Below are positions 61,699-64,000 of a stretch of DNA of 64,000 nt, in pieces (within the stretch, counting starts at the first letter, position 1; every line of letters begins with the position of its first letter). The stretch is from positions 1 through 64,000 of the forward strand of contig CAYGQE010000002.1 in the NCBI GenBank assembly GCA_964351995.1, written 5' to 3'. The translations under genes and the position numbers were made by a program. Below the pieces are notes generated by a model, which searched no databases, was not told where the DNA came from, and saw nothing but the letters and a program-made list of their open reading frames with translations. This DNA comes from SZUA-35 sp964351995 (GTDB taxonomy: Bacteria; Actinomycetota; Acidimicrobiia; Acidimicrobiales; SZUA-35).

Positions 61699-61956
61699 TC
61701 ACGCCCGCGGGGAGCTGGACATTCGGGTCGCTGTCGACAGCACGATCACCGCACCGATGACCGACATGAAGACGCCGCCGGGCTGGACCTCGAGTCCCGA
61801 ACCGGTCAAAACGTTCCAGATCGTGCCGCCGACCAACGAGCCAAAGATCCCGAGGAAGACGGTGCCGAGACATCCCAGTTGCGGATTCCCTCGAACGAAC
61901 CATTTCGAGACGACACCGATGAAGAAGCCGAAGATGATCCAGGTGAGCGGTCCCAT
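61699..61956 (-). CDS. GlsB/YeaQ/YmgE-family small membrane protein
   Basis: An 85-residue transglycosylase-associated-type protein with three helices: LTWIIFGFFIGVVSKWFV, LGCLGTVFLGIFGSLVGGTIWNVL and GVFMSVIGAVIVLSTATRM. The family is small, glycine-rich and linked to stress; enzyme activity is not established. ATG 61956 is the start of the first helix; a longer in-frame start lies inside the divergent methyltransferase gene and is rejected. Confidence 0.85.
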   Translation of the reverse strand: MGPLTWIIFGFFIGVVSKWFVRGNPQLGCLGTVFLGIFGSLVGGTIWNVLTGSGLEVQPGGVFMSVIGAVIVLSTATRMSSSPRA

Positions 61957-62028
61957 CCAACAAGCCTGGCACGCCGTGGGACGAATGTCCTGGTGGGGGT
62001 TTGGGGGATCACCTGCGAGGCTGCGGGA

Positions 62029-63276
62029 ATGAATCAACGTCTCGACGCCGCTGCCATCTGTACACCCGGCCTCGAGTCGTTCCTCGAAGCCGAACTGTCG
62101 GCCCTCGGGATCAAGCCAAAGCGTGGCGCCCACGGCGTCGTCCCGTTCCGGGCGACGACTCGCCAGCTCTATGTGGCCAACGTCTGGCTGCGCACCGCCT
62201 CCCGAGTCCTCGTCCGCCTCGAAACGTTCCGGGCGACTGACTTTGCGCACCTGCAGATGCGGGCATCTGAGATCGACTGGGCACCCTGGATCGGCGATGA
62301 CATCGCGCCCGAGTTTCGGGTCACGTCGCAGAAGTCGAAGCTCTATCACACCGAAGGTATTGCCCAGCGGCTGCACAAGATCGTCGGTCCGGCCAGCCGG
62401 GGCGAGCCGGTCCAGCCATTCGTCGTGCGGTTCGAGAAGGATCTCTGCACCATCAGCGTCGACACCGGTGGCACCCCGCTCAACCATCGTGGTTGGCGCC
62501 GAGACATCGGCATCGCCCCCATTCGCCCGACGATGGCGGCGGCAATGCTGATGGCTGCTGGCTACGACGGTTCGGCCCCGCTCGCCGATCCCTTCTGCGG
62601 CTCGGGAACCATCGCCATCGAGGCTGCGCTCATGGCGCGGTCGATGCCGCCAGGCGGGACTCGCCGTTTCTCGTTCCAGACTTGGCCATCGTTCGAGTCG
62701 GGTACCTGGGCCAGCGTCAACGGTGAGATTGCTTCGAAGAGCGAGCCCGATCGTGCCGTCGACATCGAGGCCACCGACCGCGACTCACTCGCTGTCGAGA
62801 TCACCGAGAAGAACGCCAAGCGGGCAGGCGTGGCCGATGCTGTCCGAGTCGAGAAGCGAGTGGTGTCACACCTCGAAGGTCGGACCGGCCCCGGCTGGAT
62901 CGTCACCAATCCTCCCTATGGCAAGCGTGTCGGTGATGGCGATCTTGCTCCGCTCTACAAGCGGTTCGGTGCCGTCTTGCGCGAACGCCGCCCGGAGTAT
63001 TCCTTGACCCTGGTGGCCAACGACCGTGCACTCGCCAAGGCCGCCGACGGCCGGCTCCAGCCAGCCAAGGGCTTCGGAGTGGGCAAGCGTGTTGAGGCCA
63101 AGATTGAAGCTGATGCCGCCGAAGGCAAGGCATCGACCCCGCAGCGGACCTCGGTCAGCCACGGCGGGCTGAAGGTCCAAGTGCTCACTCGGCCGGGGTC
63201 TGCCCCTCGAGAACAATCAGCGACCCCGACGGAGACGACAGCGTCAATGTCGGACCTTCCCGACGCCACTGCGTGA
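62029..63276 (+). CDS. THUMP-domain RNA methyltransferase (RlmL/YcbY-N-like, 23S rRNA m2G type)
   Basis: A 415-residue SAM-dependent RNA methyltransferase. N-terminal THUMP-type region (about 1-160), then the UPF0020 methyltransferase: DPFCGSGTIAIEAA (D187 onward) binds SAM and NPPYGKR (N294 on) is the catalytic motif for exocyclic amine methylation of guanine. Closest known function: m2G2445 of 23S rRNA. The C-terminus is extended by about 45 residues (GSAPREQSATPTETTA), and the last 92 bases overlap the convergent META-like gene. ATG 62029 opens the domain. Confidence 0.85.
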   Translation: MNQRLDAAAICTPGLESFLEAELSALGIKPKRGAHGVVPFRATTRQLYVANVWLRTASRVLVRLETFRATDFAHLQMRASEIDWAPWIGDDIAPEFRVTSQKSKLYHTEGIAQRLHKIVGPASRGEPVQPFVVRFEKDLCTISVDTGGTPLNHRGWRRDIGIAPIRPTMAAAMLMAAGYDGSAPLADPFCGSGTIAIEAALMARSMPPGGTRRFSFQTWPSFESGTWASVNGEIASKSEPDRAVDIEATDRDSLAVEITEKNAKRAGVADAVRVEKRVVSHLEGRTGPGWIVTNPPYGKRVGDGDLAPLYKRFGAVLRERRPEYSLTLVANDRALAKAADGRLQPAKGFGVGKRVEAKIEADAAEGKASTPQRTSVSHGGLKVQVLTRPGSAPREQSATPTETTASMSDLPDATA

Positions 63277-63670
63277 CCGACTCGAGCGCATCGACCACGT
63301 CGATGTGGACTGATCGGGCCATCGGTTCGCAATCGGCGCTGGCCTCGGGACTCGGAATCGTGAAGCTGGCTTCGCCACCTGCTTCGGTGTCTTCCTCGTC
63401 ATCCAGACCGAGCGTGTAGCTGCCGAACAACGCTTGGCACGTCGTTCGGCCTCGCACCGCAGCCTCGCCGGTGTCGATCTCGATCTCGATCGGCTGACCA
63501 GCCAAGTCGACCGCACCAGCGTCAGATGCCAGTGCAGCCACCGACCACGTGCCATCGAAGGTGGTGTCGACGTCGAGTTCAGTCGTCCCACAGCTAGCCA
63601 TGCCGAGAGCGGTCGCTGCGATCAACGCAAATCTTCTGCCAGCGTCGGTCGATCTCCATGGCCTATTCAC
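63185..63670 (-). CDS. Lipoprotein with META-like domain
   Basis: A 161-residue predicted lipoprotein. ALIAATALGMASCGT carries a lipobox-like cysteine (C27). The rest resembles the META domain (FDGTWSVAALA, a cysteine pair TTCQALFGSYTL and CEPMAR, then GPTLTLSSPSGSLIVLEG), a beta-barrel found in heat-shock-like proteins of outer or secreted compartments. GTG 63670 is the best start, just before the signal. Its last 92 bases overlap the methyltransferase on the other strand; both ends look native. Confidence 0.65.
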   Translation of the reverse strand: MNRPWRSTDAGRRFALIAATALGMASCGTTELDVDTTFDGTWSVAALASDAGAVDLAGQPIEIEIDTGEAAVRGRTTCQALFGSYTLGLDDEEDTEAGGEASFTIPSPEASADCEPMARSVHIDVVDALESVTQWRREGPTLTLSSPSGSLIVLEGQTPAE

Positions 63671-63773
63671 GTCGGCGACGGTAGCGGTGCCGACCTCGCC
63701 TCGACCGTGAACGCAATATGACGAGCCAGCACGAGTTGTTGACTTTGTGTGTCGGCGTCGGCACCCTCTGTGC

Positions 63774-64000
63774 GTGACATCCACTTCCGACAGCTCGACC
63801 GCAGGTCCTGCGGCGGCGGCAACCTCCCTGACCATCGACATTCCCAGCTGGGCATGGGAGCCCGCAGGCTCGACGTTCGCAGCTGTTGAGGATCGAATGA
63901 GGGTCGTGATCGGCCTCGGCCGACGCAACATCGCCGAAGGCGGAGGCCCCTTCGCCGCTGCTGTGTTCGCCGCTGACGGAACCTTCATCGCCCCGGGTAT
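63774..64000 (+). CDS. Nucleoside/guanine deaminase-like protein (5' part; continues past window)
   Basis: 75 residues before the edge: TSTSDSSTAGPAAAATSL (disordered), then IPSWAWEPAGSTFAAVEDRMRVVIGLGRRNIAEGGGPFAAAVFAADGTFIAPG. The second half matches the start of the cytidine/deoxycytidylate deaminase-like zinc domain (RNIAEGGGPFAAAVF), as in guanine deaminase or tRNA-adenosine deaminase. The zinc motif H-A-E and P-C-x-x-C should lie beyond 64000. GTG 63774 is the assumed start. Divergent from the META-like gene. Confidence 0.65.
   Translation, partial: MTSTSDSSTAGPAAAATSLTIDIPSWAWEPAGSTFAAVEDRMRVVIGLGRRNIAEGGGPFAAAVFAADGTFIAPG

Noticed and set aside
61228..61760. Forward open frames in the gene-free stretch
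   Set aside because: Arg/Ser/Pro-rich readings without a recognisable domain, covering the DnaA-like boxes.

Overview
The window is chromosomal DNA from a high-GC bacterium, most likely an actinomycete of the Acidimicrobiia (Ilumatobacter-like). This rests on an F420-type luciferase-like oxidoreductase, a mycothiol-associated DinB-like protein, DUF2510 membrane proteins, a class III cyclase with an actinobacterial-style regulatory domain, GTG starts in many genes, and tightly packed operons that overlap by 1, 4 or 8 bases. It is a draft scaffold with a 100-N gap at 59061-59160. The lineage call is inference; there is no rRNA and no complete tRNA in the window.

Layout. 1-6000: a secreted protein, a dimethylformamidase-like protein, and a coupled GNAT / aminoglycoside-phosphotransferase-like / adenylate cyclase operon. 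6001-11016: an allantoate-type amidohydrolase, two fold-type-II PLP enzymes and a VOC protein, with a family of hairpin repeats between genes. 11013-15510: a GGDEF-EAL protein, then a redox cluster. 15537-22271: a metalloprotease-like lipoprotein, an MFS exporter, a CoA transferase, an SDR and a crotonase-fold protein, with a broken indolepyruvate oxidoreductase fragment. 22280-31834: a sulfatase and a five-gene oligopeptide ABC transporter with a second binding protein facing it. 32023-43713: transporters, an F420 oxidoreductase group, an acyltransferase, and an operon of CDP-alcohol phosphatidyltransferase, DedA-like protein and flavin disulfide oxidoreductase. 43725-49025: a zinc-type CDF exporter and a five-gene partner-switching signalling operon. 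49103-57397: a six-gene operon for an AtuA-type acyl-CoA carboxylase pathway. 57532-64000: a PrsW-like protease, a tandem repeat across the gap, divergent Lrp and alanine dehydrogenase, a gene-free stretch with DnaA-box-like sites, an rRNA methyltransferase and a partial deaminase.

The most interesting region is 13380-14974. A peroxiredoxin-like gene and an ArsC-like gene each carry an in-frame TGA exactly where the catalytic cysteine should be. Each TGA is followed by a stem-loop ending in the same pentaloop, CGUGC, at bacterial SECIS distance, and both genes end in TAG. They flank an ordinary cysteine thiol peroxidase (tpx), and the ArsC-like gene is translationally coupled to tpx. I read this as a selenocysteine-based thiol redox cluster. 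Plain gene callers would truncate both genes or start them downstream of the TGA.

Other items worth attention: a 47-nt tRNA-like sequence with matching acceptor and T arms but no anticodon arm (57787-57833); five DnaA-box-like nonamers in a 640-bp convergent gap (61612-61684); a 92-bp tandem repeat that probably caused the assembly gap; dispersed hairpin repeats at 2308, 9323, 9844 and 32772; and a histidine-kinase-like protein whose ATP-binding boxes look degenerate in the partner-switching operon.
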